DNA of 64,000 bases, taken from positions 73,407 to 137,406 of the forward strand of contig JAEZXR010000114.1 in assembly GCA_023419605.1 (NCBI GenBank). The letters are read 5' to 3'. The notes under the pieces were generated by a model. That model did not search any database, was not told the DNA's origin, and worked only from the letters and a program-made list of their open reading frames with translations. The position numbers and the translations under genes were made by a program. This stretch comes from Bacillota bacterium. Lineage in GTDB: Bacteria; Bacillota; Clostridia; Acetivibrionales; JAEZXR01. This document shows positions 62,601-64,000 of the stretch, in pieces. Numbering within the stretch: position 1 is the first letter of the stretch; each line of letters begins with the position of its first letter.

Positions 62601-62960
62601 CAAAGTACTACCAGCCCTACATACACAGTGAATTGTACAAAGGACAAGGGATTTGATGTATCCTTGATCGCATCCAATGTGCAAGACTTTTCCGGTCTTA
62701 CCTTCATTGTAACCTACAACAAGGATGAACTGGATGTAATAGACCTGTGTGGCTTTACACCGGACAACGACACCGTATCCCAAGGGAACATCAAGGGAAC
62801 CAACCTGTATGTTACATATACACCGGGAAGGATCGAGCTTACGGTGAAAGAGAACATTATTCCGGGAACCTCCTGGTCCGGTGAAATAAGTAACATCCTG
62901 TTTAAAGCAAAAATAAGCGGTCCATCCAATATGGACATTAAAGTGGAACAGAAACATTAA
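59643..62960 (+). CDS. Secreted vWA-FN3 surface protein with C-terminal cohesin-like domain
   Basis: 1105 residues. Signal peptide 1 to about 28 (VQA end). von Willebrand A domain (about 31-215) with an intact MIDAS: DRSGS at 39-43, the Thr in DGGTENGLDAI and the Asp in FVLIGDEI. Ig-like regions (about 220-420; VDRTAPQIGGVNYSSTYDSITISGWATD) lead into about seven FN3-like repeats (about 420-995; YRVRAVNAGG and variants). The C-terminal about 105 residues (FDVSLIASNVQDFSGLTFIVTYNKDELDVIDLCGFTP, then SNILFKAKISGPSNM) match the end of the previous protein. Metal-dependent adhesion is likely. AAGGAG before ATG 59643. 34 nt after the CBM3 gene, same operon. Confidence 0.9.
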   Translation: MKRFIKLICAIVSFLLMFQMEIPTPVQAKSQIDIVFIIDRSGSMQSSIDAVKNEVGRFTDLLKNQGITYRLGLISYEEYTSVYPMTSDVEEFKRNVQQVYADGGTENGLDAIQDALEKYTYQVNSTKYFVLIGDEIVTSRRGHSVASMAQTLANQKVILTAVGINEISYNFKPLCDATGGLFLNLYSNFGQNLTSIFEQIQAIPIIHAISPEQDQRINSQQGIITPMVEVSDPDSDTLTTEYYLDAESTPRERKVISNTKTKQTVVFSALNTSALSDGEHVLRFTVNDGRETVEDPVRVKVDRTAPQIGGVNYSSTYDSITISGWATDSFSGMNIAPYRYTIGAAGTEWNSNSAYMQRYLTPNIQYMAKFEARDSFGNVAEHSNYVYTKAQIPQVSVNGMTADSITLATNDYNPAYTQYQVNVGSYYVNSSGYLTSTPTWITLTNKTVAVKGLPQNNPYQIKVKAQNAEGIETGWSSECSVVTLANPPANISTVVARDTISLSWTEVPGIFHYDIEVDGIVFNTGLATNYVHRGLTPNTPHNYRVRAVNAGGPGSWSNTISKYTLPNPPAIPNGLTAEEVSQNQITVVWDTVLYATGYQVQINNNEIINIAAGTKYTHSGLSPDTEYTYRVRAVNAGGESPWSDSFTIITLPIPPDTPANISTRITKDSVAVSWNSSLRATSYEIEADTMILGTNNNTTYLHEGLQPLTPHTYRVRAVNRGGKSPWSAPINVTTHPDKPVTPTNIMATSDKYTATVTWYKVPHAESYDIEIDGNEIRTTTDLSYLNIALTPDSKHTYRVRANNVSGCSQWSSPVTVKTLPETAGTTMSLTNIVAVVTNNFITLSWDTVASEAEYFIEVDDVLVDIGKDTQYNHTGLNANEFHTYKVRVKNAGSDNDWCAVLSLSTLPNPPDAPTGVEAVPRDNSIELRWSKAGEDVTYDIEVDGQVIDNGASMTYNHRGLASGTSHTYRVRAKNITGVTAWSSAVTQSTTSPTYTVNCTKDKGFDVSLIASNVQDFSGLTFIVTYNKDELDVIDLCGFTPDNDTVSQGNIKGTNLYVTYTPGRIELTVKENIIPGTSWSGEISNILFKAKISGPSNMDIKVEQKH

Positions 62961-62979
62961 TGGGGAATGAGGTGGAAGC

Positions 62980-63942
62980 ATGACAGCATTTATTAAGAAA
63001 TACGGTAAATATATCTCTGCCGTTGTAATTGCGGCGATCCTGATTTCAGGAGTGCCCCTGGCCTTAAACGGCTTTAAATTGAAAGAAGCCAAGGCTGTGG
63101 AGAACTCTAGTGAAGACGAAAAGAGGATTGCAGCAGATATATCCAATATGACAGGCGTCGAAGTGGGGGGGATTCTTTCGCTCAGGAAGAGCGGGAAGTC
63201 CTGGAATGAAATCCTCCAAAAGCTTAAAAAGGACAATCCGTCCTCCAACAAAGAGGAAACGGACCGCAGGAATACCGCCCTGGCCGCATCAACCATCGGG
63301 GAGGATTATGCAGAGAAGCTCAAAAAGGAAGGCTTTACCCAGGAAGAAATCATGGAAGCCAAACTGTTGTTTGAAAGAGTCCAGTTTCAATTGCAGGAGG
63401 TAACTTCCGAAACCGGGACGGAAAACAGTGTACCGAAGGTAGAACTCGAAACCATAGCCGGTAACACTGAAGATAAGGAAGACATCACGCCCTATACGGA
63501 ACTGGCAGGGAAGCTGGATAGTAAAACTGCGGTGTACCTGATGCTGAAGCTGAAAAAGGACCTGGGCAGCCTGGATAAAGTCATGGATGAATACCTCCTG
63601 TCCCTTCAGCTTGAGTTAAATCTGGAAGAATATCTGGTAGACAAAAAGGTATATGAAAAACAGAAAGAAGAAAAGATCGCAGCAGTAAACCGGCAAAAGC
63701 TCATCACCCTGGCAAAAATCGAAGAAATGATGCTAAAGAAGATCCAGAATGATAACAGCAAAAACAAAACGGAGGCTCTGCCCGGGAACAATATACCCGG
63801 TGCAGCAGGCAAGCCGGAAGCAAAAAGTCCACTGCCGGAAGTGCCCATGCCGGAGATCAAGGATGTAAAACCGCAAAACCCCATGAATGAAATCATGAAG
63901 GAAATCCAGGCAGTAGACCCTATGCGGAACGGAGGAAAATAA
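62980..63942 (+). CDS. Exported charged helical protein, function unknown
   Basis: 320 residues: signal peptide or N-terminal anchor (about 10-36; YISAVVIAAILISGVPLALNGF), then highly charged, helix-forming sequence (about 40-265, rich in Glu and Lys, with NMTGVEVGGILSLRKSGKSWNEILQKL and GFTQEEIMEAKLLFERVQFQL) and a Pro-rich tail (EALPGNNIPGAAGKPEAKSPLPEVPMPEIKDVKPQNP). No known domain is recognised. It lies 19 nt after the vWA gene with GAGGTGG, so it is in the same operon and may be a partner in assembly or anchoring of the surface proteins (inference). Confidence 0.85.
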   Translation: MTAFIKKYGKYISAVVIAAILISGVPLALNGFKLKEAKAVENSSEDEKRIAADISNMTGVEVGGILSLRKSGKSWNEILQKLKKDNPSSNKEETDRRNTALAASTIGEDYAEKLKKEGFTQEEIMEAKLLFERVQFQLQEVTSETGTENSVPKVELETIAGNTEDKEDITPYTELAGKLDSKTAVYLMLKLKKDLGSLDKVMDEYLLSLQLELNLEEYLVDKKVYEKQKEEKIAAVNRQKLITLAKIEEMMLKKIQNDNSKNKTEALPGNNIPGAAGKPEAKSPLPEVPMPEIKDVKPQNPMNEIMKEIQAVDPMRNGGK

Positions 63943-63945
63943 CGG

Positions 63946-64000
63946 ATGAAACGTTTGAAAATATCAAAGGCACTCATATACGCCATTATCGGAACCGTCG
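63946..64000 (+). CDS. Start of a further operon gene (3' partial)
   Basis: An ATG at 63946, after GGAGG, opens MKRLKISKALIYAIIGTV, which looks like the start of a signal peptide or membrane anchor. Only 18 codons are visible. It starts three bases after the previous stop, so it belongs to the same operon. Its identity cannot be judged. Confidence 0.7.
   Translation, partial: MKRLKISKALIYAIIGTV

Noticed and set aside
1..64000. Biosynthetic peptide or lantibiotic cluster near the Bce-type module
   Set aside because: No precursor peptide, LanB/C/M, radical SAM or export-protease gene lies near 50-55 kb; the module is better read as defence.

Overview
The window looks like a chromosomal segment of a free-living, spore-forming, plant-polysaccharide-degrading Firmicute of the Clostridia, close in style to Ruminiclostridium/Acetivibrio. 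This rests on the ger spore-germination operon, strong AAGGAGG-type ribosome binding sites, T-box leaders, a class-II cyclic-di-GMP riboswitch, YesMN-type two-component regulators, several sugar ABC transporters, and secreted enzymes with CBM3, CBM42, FN3 and SLH modules. I saw no rRNA, tRNA, CRISPR array, prophage or complete insertion sequence. Genus-level placement is inference.

Layout. 1-5.8 kb: end of a sugar ABC permease pair, a permuted papain-like amidase, a wrecked MATE pump, an AraC regulator and a PAS-PAS-GGDEF diguanylate cyclase. 5.8-8.7 kb: a long non-coding leader with a MITE-like palindrome, two tandem covarying hairpin units, and two tandem T-boxes (specifier GAC, Asp) feeding an archaeal-type aspartyl-tRNA synthetase. 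8.8-20 kb: zinc phospholipase C-like protein, a 5'-truncated MFS gene, an LTA-synthase-like enzyme, a gerA-gerC-small protein-gerB operon and a secreted subtilisin. 20.6-36 kb: a pectin/arabinan region with a PL9 lyase, a RelA/SpoT-like protein with a HEPN-like end, a hydroxypyruvate-isomerase-like enzyme, two GH51 arabinofuranosidases with a divergent ArsR-type regulator, an SLH/Big2 surface protein, a GH43-CBM42 remnant and two intact GH43/CBM42 enzymes of mirrored domain order. 36-50 kb: secreted metallopeptidase, a YesMN two-component pair in front of one sugar ABC operon, and a second sugar ABC operon on the minus strand. 50-55 kb: a Bce-type peptide-antibiotic sensing/export module. 55-64 kb: very large secreted CBM3/FN3 and vWA/FN3 proteins behind a c-di-GMP-II riboswitch, followed by an exported coiled-coil protein and a gene cut by the window end.

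How it fits together (inference). Secreted PL9 and GH43 enzymes would release pectic and arabinan fragments. ABC transporters would import oligosaccharides and intracellular GH51 enzymes would finish the arabinosides. YesMN, AraC and ArsR-type regulators would tune expression. The 55-64 kb cluster looks like a cell-surface or cellulose-adhesion system switched on by c-di-GMP; a diguanylate cyclase lies in the same window.

Most interesting signals: (1) the tandem two-hairpin units at 6003-6203, whose stems covary between copies and which match no RNA family I know; (2) the c-di-GMP-II riboswitch whose aptamer 3' strand is also the 5' arm of a terminator in front of the CBM3/FN3 gene; (3) the RelA/SpoT-HEPN-like protein; (4) a perfect 22-bp hairpin at the apparent 5' end of the Bce regulator mRNA; (5) three genes decayed by internal or 5' deletion.
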